NCBI RefSeq assembly: GCF_008974265.1 | Contig: NZ_BKZW01000003.1 | Location: 186,001 to 250,000 of the forward strand | DNA from: Dictyobacter vulcani | GTDB lineage: Bacteria; Chloroflexota; Ktedonobacteria; Ktedonobacterales; Ktedonobacteraceae | DNA: 64,000 nucleotides | Reading direction: 5' to 3' | Shown: in pieces, positions 44,816 through 52,462 of the stretch | Numbering within the stretch: the first letter of the stretch is position 1 | How the letters are laid out: the number at the start of each line of letters is the position of its first letter | Program-made: the position numbers and the translations under genes | Notes under the pieces: model-generated | The model's database searches: none | What the model was told of the DNA's origin: nothing | The model's input: the letters and a program-made list of their open reading frames with translations, nothing else

Positions 44816-45715
44816 TTAGCGCAAGACGAATTGGATGCCGTTGACAAAATTGCGACTGAACAGAATGAATAGCACCAGGATCGGGACAGTGAGCAAGGTA
44901 CCAGCAGCATAGAGTGGTCCAGGATAAGCCCCATAAGGACCAAACATCGTTGACAGTAGCACGTTCAAGGTCTGCTTGGTGGAATCCTTGACAACGATCA
45001 GATCCCACATTAATTCAGTCCAACGCTCCATAAAGACAAAGAGGAAGATAACCGATGTAATTGAGCGTGAGATAGGGAGCATGATACGGAAAATGATCCC
45101 GATTTCACTGGCACCATCCATACGTGCCGCCTCAATGACTTCGTTATCAATAGATCTGAAGAAGTTGGTATACATAAAGATGGCCCATAAGCTGAGCATC
45201 TTGGGGATGAGCATGGCCCAGTAGGTATCGTAAATGCCTGCGAAGCGAATGACCAGGAAGGTCGGCACCAGCAAAATGATCGCTGGATAAAACATCTGGA
45301 AGAGAATAAAGTTGTTAACGAATTTTCGCCCTTTGAACTGTAATACCGAGAGCGCATAGCCAACTAATGCACCGAAGGCCACCATACAAACACTATCCAC
45401 ACCTGTGACGAGCAAGCTGTTGAACAGCGCATTCAGCCATGGTTGGGGTGTGAAGCCGCCACCAGTCCAGATCCATTCATATGAACGTAAGCTGAATGAG
45501 GTAGGAATGAGCGTGTTGTTGACTTGATCCCAGGTAGCAAAAGACTGCAAGATCAGATAAATATAGGGCAGGACCATGATGAGCAGTACGGGAATTGCCA
45601 GGATATACAACCAATTGTGACTTCTTTCGTGTTTGCCGCGCCTGGTTTTCATGGTTTTTTGTGACGATGCCGTCAGCAAGCGGCTCTCGTTATGGGTATG
45701 TGACGTTTGTGTCAT
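44816..45715 (-). CDS. ABC sugar transporter permease, MalG type
   Basis: About 299 residues from ATG 45715 (MTQTSHTHN), which has AAAGGA eight bases upstream; the in-frame ATG at 45865 adds 50 residues with no membrane character. Six transmembrane segments and the coupling motif EAARMDGASEIGIIFRIMLP define it. It forms the inner-membrane channel with the MalF-type partner. No ATPase gene is in the operon, so a shared MsmX/MalK-like ATPase encoded elsewhere is expected. Confidence 0.92.
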   Translation of the reverse strand: MTQTSHTHNESRLLTASSQKTMKTRRGKHERSHNWLYILAIPVLLIMVLPYIYLILQSFATWDQVNNTLIPTSFSLRSYEWIWTGGGFTPQPWLNALFNSLLVTGVDSVCMVAFGALVGYALSVLQFKGRKFVNNFILFQMFYPAIILLVPTFLVIRFAGIYDTYWAMLIPKMLSLWAIFMYTNFFRSIDNEVIEAARMDGASEIGIIFRIMLPISRSITSVIFLFVFMERWTELMWDLIVVKDSTKQTLNVLLSTMFGPYGAYPGPLYAAGTLLTVPILVLFILFSRNFVNGIQFVLR

Positions 45716-45921
45716 AGCAACATCCTTTGAATACACTGCTACTGTCAGTCTGTGGATGCAAGGATAGTCAGAGGGTGGACCAGGGAAAATGGATATGGAC
45801 CGGCACCTGGGAAGAAAAATATCCGCAGGTTCACAGGACTGAGCAATGAGGTAAGCCTCCTCCATCGCTATTCAGAAAGATCCTGAATATGTGCGATAGA
45901 GGAAACTACTAACCTGGAACT

Positions 45922-47247
45922 TTATTGATTTAAGCTTGGTTGTACTGCCGATTTCCAGTCTTGCCAGGCTTTGTCAGGGGTTGTCTTGTCCTGCACGCTT
46001 GGGATGACTGCGTTATTACCTAAGGCCACCTGAATGTCCGAATACTTTGGATTGGTCATAGGTGGTACACCATTCGGAATGTTTTTCGCATATTGAGCCA
46101 GCTGTGCATGCTGACTAAGATATGGCTGAAACAGTGTATTGGTGTTCAGATCATCACGAGCAGCTGGCAGACCCGTTTGCTGCAGCCATGTCAGATCGTG
46201 GTTGGGATCTGAGAGGGTCCATTTGACGAAATCCCAGATTTTGGCCTGCTGGTCAGCGGAAGCCTGTTTGTAGATGACAATACCTTTAGCATCAGCAAAC
46301 GTCTTGGTGTTTGTGTCGTTGACACTACTCGCCATTGCATCGGGCACAGGAGGTGGAGTCAACTCATAATTATCATGCAGCTTCAGGTTTTTATATTTCT
46401 GATCCCAGACTGCAAAGCGCCATGGACCAATGATGTCTGCGACTGCCAGGCCGTTCTCAAAAGGATCGGTAGCTGTCTGGGTCAGCAATGATTTTTGTTT
46501 GGCCAGACTATTGAGGAAGCCCAGTGTACCGATTGCCGCCTGATCATTGGCTGTGATTTTTCCGCCATTGATGATGGTCTGACCATTGCTGGCAGCATCA
46601 TACAGGGGGAAGAAGTCAAACCAGCGCTCGTACCAGGTATCTTTGACCAGAGCATCACGTGCCCAGATAAATTTATTGGGATATTTCGCTTTAAGCGCCT
46701 TACCAACAGCCAGGACCTCACTATAGGTGCGAGGAGCTTTGGTAAAACCAATTTGTTTTAAGATATCCATGCGCCAGCCAAAGAGCATGGCATTGGAATA
46801 CATTGGCAGAATATAGGTATGGCCATCGCTGAATTTCCAGCTCTGAATGGTCGAATCCATATGTCGGGCTTTGAGCACATCATTCCAACCGGGCATCTGA
46901 TCCAGTGGAACAATCGCCTGCGATTTTTGCAGTTGTCCACCGAAGCCTGTGAAAATGTTTTCCGAAGCGGTTGGACCAGCTCCACCGGCCAGAGCTGCCT
47001 GGATACCAGCTTCTGATGAAGGGGATTCAGGAATCTGCTTAACATTAACTTTTACACCTGGATGTTTGGCTGTATATTCTTTGGCCATCTGCGTCCAGAA
47101 TGCTAACTGTGGAGGATTCGAGGCAGCCCAGAAGGAAACCTCTCCATTGCTGGCTGAGCTTCCACCCGGAGTACTTCCGCATGCGGTCAGCGAAATGAGC
47201 ATGCCACACAGAATAATGAAGGGCGCTAGCGTTTGTTTTAGCTTCAT
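45922..47247 (-). CDS. ABC sugar transporter solute-binding lipoprotein
   Basis: About 441 residues from ATG 47247 (MKLKQTLAPF), with AAGGAGAT ten bases upstream; a longer ATG at 47301 is unlikely. The lipobox MLISLTACGS gives a lipid anchor. The body matches family-1 solute-binding proteins: EVSFWAASNPPQLAFW, AKEYTAKHPGVKVNV, PYTYSEVLAVGKAL-like TKAPRTYSEVLAVGKALKA and DIIGPWRFAVWD. It binds the sugar, probably a mannose-containing oligosaccharide, for the two permeases. First gene of the transport part of the operon. Confidence 0.92.
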   Translation of the reverse strand: MKLKQTLAPFIILCGMLISLTACGSTPGGSSASNGEVSFWAASNPPQLAFWTQMAKEYTAKHPGVKVNVKQIPESPSSEAGIQAALAGGAGPTASENIFTGFGGQLQKSQAIVPLDQMPGWNDVLKARHMDSTIQSWKFSDGHTYILPMYSNAMLFGWRMDILKQIGFTKAPRTYSEVLAVGKALKAKYPNKFIWARDALVKDTWYERWFDFFPLYDAASNGQTIINGGKITANDQAAIGTLGFLNSLAKQKSLLTQTATDPFENGLAVADIIGPWRFAVWDQKYKNLKLHDNYELTPPPVPDAMASSVNDTNTKTFADAKGIVIYKQASADQQAKIWDFVKWTLSDPNHDLTWLQQTGLPAARDDLNTNTLFQPYLSQHAQLAQYAKNIPNGVPPMTNPKYSDIQVALGNNAVIPSVQDKTTPDKAWQDWKSAVQPSLNQ

Positions 47248-47318
47248 TGCCAATTCATCTCCTTTAAAATAATAGATGTCTTCCACATGACTACTTGTCA
47301 TGCGTTCAGGACAACAGA

Positions 47319-47400
47319 GTAAGGTAAATTCCTTACCAGCGGCTGTTGCTTTCCTTTATTCATAGAACATCTGAGTATTTACTTATAGAGCTAAGTAAAT
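47319..47400 (-). promoter_or_regulatory. Candidate operators upstream of the transporter genes
   Basis: Two palindromes lie between lacI and the solute-binding gene: GTAAGG-TAAATT-CCTTAC (47319-47336) and ATTTACTTA-N6-TAAGTAAAT (47377-47400). Neither is followed by a T-run, so they are not simple terminators. They could be LacI-family operators (inference). Confidence 0.45.
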
Positions 47401-47409
47401 TTTTACAGT

Positions 47410-48432
47410 TTATTCCTTGCAACCACACGAGTGGCGTAGCACTAATTCTGACGCCAGCAGAGTTTGGACGGGATGTCTCTCTTCCAGATCTGCTTCAGCC
47501 AGTATCGTCAACATACGCCGAGCGGCTAGCATACCCAACTCACGCTTAAAGATACGCATCGTTGTGAGTGTAGGTGAGCTTAAAGAGCTATAAAGCGTAT
47601 CATCATAGCCAATTACTGTAACATCTTCGGGTACACGTAACTGATTTTGTTGCAACCAGCGAATAGCACCGAATGCTACTGCATCATTGGCTGTAAAGAC
47701 CGCAGTTAAGCCGGGTACGATGGCTAATGCCTCCTGGATCAAGGCTTTGCCGGTTTCCGGAGTTGTGTCTGCTGCCCGAAAAATATGCGGTGTCAGTTTC
47801 GCCTGCTGCATTGCCAGCTGATAACCAAATCCGCGACGAGCAGAACTAAACCATGTCTCGGGTCCTAACAATGCCACAATCGAGCTATGTCCGTGTGCCA
47901 GCAAATGTTCGGTTGCCCACTGACTGCCCTGTAAATCATCAATATTTACTGAGTCAATGGTTGTGCCAGAAAGGTTGTTATCGATGAGGACGATGGGTAC
48001 CCCGATCTGCTTTAATTCGCCGATAAATTCTGACGAAATGTCTGGTCCTGCCAGGATCACGCCATCGACGCGACCTTCAGCCACCGGCTTAAATGTCTCG
48101 ACCGATGTTACCTGTTCACTATTGACCGTCGTGAGCAGAAGGTGATAGCCATGGTTAGCCAATTCTTCTTCAACGCCGCGCATAATGATCGGATAAAAAG
48201 GATCATCCTCGACAGGACTATGTAATTGATTGACGGCATAGCAGATCGTGGCTGTCCTGGCTGTCGCTGTACCACGTAGGGCAAAAGGAACCGTATGTTG
48301 CAATTCTTGCGCAATGGTTAATATTCGCTCACGTGTTTCAGATTTGACACCATCTTTGCCATTTAACGCCCGCGACACCGTGGCGATTGAGACCCCGGCT
48401 CTGGCAGCGATATCGATTAAACTTGCTGACAT
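47410..48432 (-). CDS. LacI family transcriptional regulator of the GH130/transport operon
   Basis: 340 residues. The N-terminal helix-turn-helix is LIDIAARAGVSIATVSRALNG plus the hinge region to about 60. The effector domain (about 70-340) has periplasmic-binding-protein features (DGVILAGPDISSEFI, VIGYDDTLYSSLSSPTLTTM). The C-terminus is HSCGCKE. It is transcribed in the same direction as the transporter, 162 bases upstream of the solute-binding gene, so it probably senses the imported sugar and represses the operon and itself. GAGGG precedes the ATG. Confidence 0.92.
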   Translation of the reverse strand: MSASLIDIAARAGVSIATVSRALNGKDGVKSETRERILTIAQELQHTVPFALRGTATARTATICYAVNQLHSPVEDDPFYPIIMRGVEEELANHGYHLLLTTVNSEQVTSVETFKPVAEGRVDGVILAGPDISSEFIGELKQIGVPIVLIDNNLSGTTIDSVNIDDLQGSQWATEHLLAHGHSSIVALLGPETWFSSARRGFGYQLAMQQAKLTPHIFRAADTTPETGKALIQEALAIVPGLTAVFTANDAVAFGAIRWLQQNQLRVPEDVTVIGYDDTLYSSLSSPTLTTMRIFKRELGMLAARRMLTILAEADLEERHPVQTLLASELVLRHSCGCKE

Positions 48433-48443
48433 TCATCCCTCAA

Positions 48444-48501
48444 TGTAAACATTTTGTAAACGTATGTGTTAAGTATACAGAGAAAACTCAGCATATGTCA
48501 A
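48444..48501 (-). promoter_or_regulatory. Promoter and operator-like repeats of the lacI gene
   Basis: On the minus strand, TTGACA (48496-48501) and TATACT (48472-48477) are spaced 18 bases apart. Just downstream, two GTTTACA half-sites lie at 48455-48461 and 48444-48450, in the expected start region. They fit autoregulation by a LacI-type protein (inference). Confidence 0.6.
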
Positions 48502-48607
48502 GGATTATTTGCAAGAAAAGAAAATTTATCGCACAAGATCTGAGCAAAAAGCCATTTTTGCGGTAATTTGGCCCAAAAAAGGGGAATTTTTGTTGCCTGA
48601 ATGATGA

Positions 48608-48674
48608 TTTTGCAAAGATATATGTAAATTTCTGTAAATTTTTCTTGCAATAATTTACATGCATCTTTGCAAAA
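48608..48674. repeat. Long inverted repeat upstream of lacI
   Basis: TTTTGCAAAGATATATGTAAA (48608-48628) is matched by its complement at 48653-48674, with two mismatches in 22, and the arms start TTTTGCAAAGAT. It is AT-rich with a 23-base loop. It could be an operator or the scar of an element. It lies upstream of the promoter and about 55 bases before the neighbouring miniature element. Confidence 0.7.
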
Positions 48675-48730
48675 ACTAACTGAAGTGGCTAGATGGAAGC
48701 AAACTGTGATACCTTTCAATAACAGCAATC

Positions 48731-48876
48731 TATTATTCTGCCAGGCTTCATGAGAAAGGTGAGCCCGCTACGCGGGCGGGAGAGGGGGGGGAAGACCAGG
48801 GCACAGCCCTGGAACCCAGTCAGGGGATTGCATCCCCTGCACCCCTGCCTTTCTCATCAACGTTGACAGAGCACTA
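48731..48876 (+). mobile_element. Miniature inverted-repeat element, family 1, short form (146 bp)
   Basis: The left end TATTATTCTGCC, then CATGAGAAAGG, matches the reverse complement of the right end (CCTTTCTCATCAACGTTGAC, then AGAGCACTA). The core has the hairpin GCCCGCTACGCGGGC, CAGGGCACAGCCCTGGAACC and the palindrome GGGGATTGCATCCCC. The same core occurs at 62707-62853 and, reversed and expanded, at 9100 and 15276. Non-coding. Confidence 0.85.
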
Positions 48877-48924
48877 GAGAGTGTAGAGAAAGATCCTGGA
48901 ACCCAGTCAGGGGATTGCATCCCC

Positions 48925-50438
48925 ATAGGTGCGAACGTAAGCACAATAGTACTTGAACAACGAAAAAAGAGGCCAAACACGGTCTTTCTCTGGTATCGTT
49001 ACAAAAAACCAAAACGTGACGAAGGAGAAACACCATGTCAAGCCGACCTCATCATACGCAAAAATGTCTCACAGAGCAAGCCCTGGGCCAGATCAATGAT
49101 GCTGGATGGCAAGAAATCCTTGCGCTCTTACCACCAGATGTCAATGAACAAGCCTTTACCCATCAAGCCTTTACACGCTCCAATGGGTTGCGTTGCCCAA
49201 CCGATTTGCTGCGTGGCATCTTTGCCTACGTCTTTTGCTTCCGCTCGTTCCGCGAGCTCGCTGCCTGGGCTGTGAGCACGAGACTGAGCACCAATGGAGA
49301 CCGCTCGTGGGCCAAACGGACGCATCAGTCCTCAGATTGGTTGCTCTCGATCGTACAAACCCTGGTGGGATCGAGCGAGCCAGAAAAGGCTCTGGATCTG
49401 CCTGCGGGCTTCACCGGATGCATCCGTCTGGTGGATGCTACCCATCTGCGCACCTGGAAGCGCTCGGGCGAAAGTCGCCGATTGCACTGCAGTTATGAAC
49501 TGCTGAGCAAACGGCTCGACCAGGTCGTGCTGACGGATCACCATGTGGGCGAAGGGCTCAAGCACTTTCATGGACAACGCGGAGACATCGTGGTCGGGGA
49601 TTGTGCCTACTGTCGTCGACAAGCAATCCTCGATCAACTCGATGAGGGCGTTGAGGTCGTGACCCGATTGCATTGGTCCTCGATGCCCTTACTTGAGGCC
49701 GATGCTCAGACGCCGTTTGATCTCTCTGGCTGGTTGACCCACGTGGAGCCAACGGGCAAGGGAGAAGCCAACGTCGTGTTCCAGGTGCGTGGCCGTCAGC
49801 AGCCGATGCGTCTAGTGGCCGTTCATCTGAGTCCAGAAGCAGCCAAGCGAGCGCACAGCAAGCGAAAGGAGAAGGCCCGCAAGAATGGGCGCACCAACCA
49901 GGCATTGACGATTCAGATCGCCGATTGGTTGGTGGTACTTACCTCGCTGTCAGCGGATCATTGGTCAGCCGAGCAAATCCTGTTGCTCTATCGGGCGCGT
50001 TGGCAGATCGAACTGCTCTTCAAGCGCATCAAGCAATTGGTGCGTTTACACCGCTTACGCAGTGATGATTTGCAAAGTAATCAAGCGGTACTTGCAGCCA
50101 TGCTGGTCGGCTGGATCCTCTTGGAGCGGCAGGTGAGCCAGGCACGCCGCGAGTTGCATGAGCAAGCGAGAGGGCGCGTGGCGGGGCCGATGAGTACCTG
50201 GGCGCTGTGTGCCGTCTTTGCTCAAAGCCTGCACACGATGATCCTGGGTACCTGGACCTGGTCGCACATCCAAGCGTCACTCTCCCAGATGCAGCCGGTC
50301 GTGCGGTATCATCCGCAAAACCGTGTGCATCAGGAATCTGAAGTGGTCACGCAACTAGCCCAGACGCTCTATCTGGCATCGGCTTGAGGTCTTTTTCGTT
50401 GATTCAATTGTTCAAGTACTGCTTACGTTCGCACCTAT
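48925..50438 (+). mobile_element. IS4-family insertion sequence (about 1514 bp)
   Basis: The terminal inverted repeats ATAGGTGCGAACGTAAGCA (left) and its complement at the right are identical over 19 bases. A second shared block AGTACTTGAACAA is offset by three bases. The flanks carry the direct repeat GGGATTGCATCCCC (48911-48924 and 50439-50452). If the adjoining CC/GG belong to the element, the repeats are 21 bp and the duplication is the 10-bp GATTGCATCC. It encodes one transposase. The target site is itself a palindrome inside a miniature element. Confidence 0.92.
49035..50387 (+). CDS. IS4-family transposase
   Basis: 450 residues. DDE catalytic residues are D134 (RLVDATHL), D189 (VVGDCAYC) and E326. 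The family signature Y-x2-R-x3-E-x6-K is exact: Y319, R322, E326, K333 in LLYRARWQIELLFKRIK. The N-terminal region (GLRCPTDLLRGIFAYVFCF) is the usual IS4 DNA-binding segment. The gene fills most of the IS, and its reading frame is intact, so the element may still be active. Base composition is clearly more G+C-rich than the flanks, consistent with recent arrival. Confidence 0.95.
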   Translation: MSSRPHHTQKCLTEQALGQINDAGWQEILALLPPDVNEQAFTHQAFTRSNGLRCPTDLLRGIFAYVFCFRSFRELAAWAVSTRLSTNGDRSWAKRTHQSSDWLLSIVQTLVGSSEPEKALDLPAGFTGCIRLVDATHLRTWKRSGESRRLHCSYELLSKRLDQVVLTDHHVGEGLKHFHGQRGDIVVGDCAYCRRQAILDQLDEGVEVVTRLHWSSMPLLEADAQTPFDLSGWLTHVEPTGKGEANVVFQVRGRQQPMRLVAVHLSPEAAKRAHSKRKEKARKNGRTNQALTIQIADWLVVLTSLSADHWSAEQILLLYRARWQIELLFKRIKQLVRLHRLRSDDLQSNQAVLAAMLVGWILLERQVSQARRELHEQARGRVAGPMSTWALCAVFAQSLHTMILGTWTWSHIQASLSQMQPVVRYHPQNRVHQESEVVTQLAQTLYLASA

Positions 50439-50520
50439 GGGATTGCATCCCCTGCACCCCTGCCTTTCTCATCAACGTTGACAGAGCACTATATACATCG
50501 CGAAAGGAAGAAAATAATCT

Positions 50521-50985
50521 ATGCCGAAAATGCGTTTTCAAACAGTGATTCAACGTCAGCCAGAAACAATTTATCAATTACTCCTGGATTTTTCCGGTTA
50601 TAAGGCCTGGTTGCCTGCATCAAAGATATATGGAGAGACAGCCCTGACCTCTGATTATCCAGTGCGAGTTGGCACTACGTATGTTGATCGTGGGCAGTCA
50701 AGTGTAATGTACGGTGAAGTGGTAGCATTAGAACCCGCAAAAAGTATCGTGTTTCATCAGATTACCAATTCGCATCCGGGTTCATTTTTTACAAATAGTA
50801 TGGACATTACGACGCGCTATACATTGAAGCCAGTGCCAGAGGGGACGCAGGTGACACGAGATTTGACGCTACGGGCACGGGGCCTCTTTTTCTTGTTACA
50901 GGGTGCGCTCATCCCTGCTATCCGCAAAGAGAACGAGCGGATCATGGCAGCGATGAAAAGCTATCTTGATGCTCGTGTTTCCTGA
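50521..50985 (+). CDS. SRPBCC family protein
   Basis: 154 residues with no signal. FQTVIQRQPETIYQLLLDFSGYKAWLP at the start and TRYTLKPVPEGTQVTRDLTL then ALIPAIRKENERIMAAMKSYL near the end give the START/Bet v1-like SRPBCC cavity fold. Such proteins bind hydrophobic ligands or act as cyclases or stress proteins; none can be assigned. AAGGAAG precedes the ATG. It starts only 30 bases after the end of the miniature element at 50491, so its promoter may have been affected by the insertion. Confidence 0.85.
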   Translation: MPKMRFQTVIQRQPETIYQLLLDFSGYKAWLPASKIYGETALTSDYPVRVGTTYVDRGQSSVMYGEVVALEPAKSIVFHQITNSHPGSFFTNSMDITTRYTLKPVPEGTQVTRDLTLRARGLFFLLQGALIPAIRKENERIMAAMKSYLDARVS

Positions 50986-51137
50986 TTTTTTACTATGATG
51001 GAATAGATTGGCTGTATGTTCAATACTACTTTGGCTGTTGTTTCTGGGCGTGTAGTTTTTTATAGTTAGAAGCAGAGCCATATGTTTTTGTCGTCTATCT
51101 TTCCGTGGCCAATTATATCAAAAAAGGAAATACCTGG

Positions 51138-51854
51138 ATGCATACATTTTCCTGGCGTTCCATTCTATCCTGGAACTACCTGCTGCGTTTCTGTGTCTTG
51201 ATTTTCGGACTGCTTCTCTATTCCATCGGTATTGTCTGTCTGTATCGCTCCAATTTTGGTTTGGATCCCTGGGATGTGCTGCATCAGGGTATTAGCTTTC
51301 ATACACCGCTGACATTTGGGCTTGCCAATGTGGCCGTTGGGGCTACCCTGATCGTGGTTTGTCTGTTCCTGAAGGTGATGCCTGGCGTTGGCACGATATT
51401 CAATATGTTATTGATTGGCTTATTTGTAGACGCGCAGATCCGTCTTAACTGGCTGCCTGATCTTAGCCATGCTTCCTGGCTGGTGCGTTTGCTCGTAAAT
51501 GTGCTTGGCGTGCTGGTGGTTGGTTTAGGTACTGCTTGTTATATTGCTCCTAAGATGGGAGCTGGTCCCCGTGATGGTTTGATGCTGCGGCTGCATACAT
51601 TGACGAAACTGCGTATTTCGATTGTGCGCGCCAGTATTGAATGTAGTGTGTTGTTGGTTGGTTATCTGCTGGGTGGAACCGTCTGGATTGGCACGTTGAT
51701 CTTTGCCCTTGGTATCGGGCCAGCGGTAGAACTCAGCTTCGGCCTGCTCAACAAACTGCATATTCCCGAGCGGTTGGTTCCGCCTACGCCTGTTACTGTC
51801 CCTTTAGAAGCAGAGGATACCTTGATCCAACCCATACCTGAAAATTCTCACTAA
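51138..51854 (+). CDS. YczE/YyaS-like membrane protein
   Basis: About 238 residues from ATG 51138 (MHTFSWRSILSWNY), with AAGGA nine bases upstream; an in-frame ATG at 51105 is possible. Five hydrophobic segments are visible. SNFGLDPWDVLHQGISFHT and LGTACYIAPKMGAGPRDGLM are the conserved YczE-family loops, with the DGLM segment before helix 4. In Bacillus the family member affects surfactin production through an unknown mechanism. No partner genes nearby. Confidence 0.87.
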   Translation: MHTFSWRSILSWNYLLRFCVLIFGLLLYSIGIVCLYRSNFGLDPWDVLHQGISFHTPLTFGLANVAVGATLIVVCLFLKVMPGVGTIFNMLLIGLFVDAQIRLNWLPDLSHASWLVRLLVNVLGVLVVGLGTACYIAPKMGAGPRDGLMLRLHTLTKLRISIVRASIECSVLLVGYLLGGTVWIGTLIFALGIGPAVELSFGLLNKLHIPERLVPPTPVTVPLEAEDTLIQPIPENSH

Positions 51855-51950
51855 TCCTGGCTCAGCACCTCTCTGCAATTATTCTTTAAGCATGGTTCAA
51901 GCAGAAAAAGGGCAGTTTCTCGGACGTGGACAGATCGCAGCGACAAGCGC

Positions 51951-52359
51951 CAATACGTTTCGGTGAAGCGCTTTTGTGACCATAAAAAACATGGTGGAGA
52001 AAAGCAGCGAATCATCCGTGGAGAGGGCGCCACACGCGGAGGCCGGCATGCGGCGTTCTCGTGGAGCGAGGGGCTCAACGAGCATCGCATGCCTGTGGCG
52101 CCTACACCGAGACGGATCGTGTTTCGTGATCCTTTGCGCACTGGCACGAGGATCCACGCGCTCTTCTACCACGTTGCTGGGCGAGCAGGCAACGGCACCC
52201 ACGATCCCTGTAGGCGCCACAGCACTGCGCATCGTTCTTGCACGCTGGCCTGCGCAAACGGCAGCAGTGCGGCCTCCGCGTGTGGCGCCCTCTCCACGTA
52301 CACCTTGCTTGCTGGTCACGTCGAACCATCTCTCAACGTCTCGCTAACCGAAACGTATT
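51951..52359. mobile_element. Nested-hairpin miniature element, family 2, copy 2 (409 bp)
   Basis: The outer ends CAATACGTTTCGGTGA and its near complement TAACCGAAACGTATT are followed by AAGCGCTTTTGTGACCATAA. Inside, CGTGGAGAGGGCGCCACACG pairs with a perfect reverse complement near 52270-52299, and TGTGGCGCCTACA pairs with TGTAGGCGCCACA. It is flanked by the exact 12-bp duplication AGCGACAAGCGC (51939-51950 and 52360-52371). It is about 60 bp longer than copy 1, with an extra block around 52140-52205. Confidence 0.9.
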
Positions 52360-52394
52360 AGCGACAAGCGCTGCCGGTACGTATACTTTAGCTC

Positions 52395-52440
52395 TTGACA
52401 AAAATATTTTTGCATGTCATGTTATGTGTACACGTGTACA
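52395..52440 (+). promoter_or_regulatory. Promoter and operator of the second lacI gene
   Basis: TTGACA (52395-52400) is a consensus -35 box. A perfect 14-bp palindrome, TGTACACGTGTACA (52427-52440), lies 22 bases before the start of the LacI-type regulator and is likely its operator. A clear -10 box was not identified. Confidence 0.55.
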
Positions 52441-52462
52441 TGCACTTATGGGGGAAATAAGT

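Larger units (their letters stand above)
48895..50491 (+). mobile_element. Truncated family-1 miniature element split by the IS4-like insertion
   Basis: CCTGGAACCCAGTCAGGGG + ATTGCATCCCC (48895-48924) matches the middle of the neighbouring element. After the IS, GGGATTGCATCCCCTGCACC (50439 on) continues to CATCAACGTTGACAGAGCAC and TA at 50491. The left part of about 85 bp, including the left tip, is missing. The copy lies in tandem 18 bases after the intact one. Confidence 0.85.
51855..52462. other. Intergenic region largely occupied by a family-2 miniature element
   Basis: About 600 bases. The family-2 copy (51951-52359) takes most of it. Apparent reading frames here arise from its palindromic structure. 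The last 100 bases carry the LacI promoter region. Confidence 0.6.

Noticed and set aside
48764..48980. Reading frames over the 48.8 kb miniature element
   Set aside because: They follow the palindromic GC-rich element and include its terminal repeats; no family.
52238..52462. Longer N-terminus for the second LacI protein
   Set aside because: The extra codons lie within the mobile element and upstream of the promoter-like TTGACA and palindrome, and MVTSEQVARLAG is the normal family start with a good ribosome binding site.
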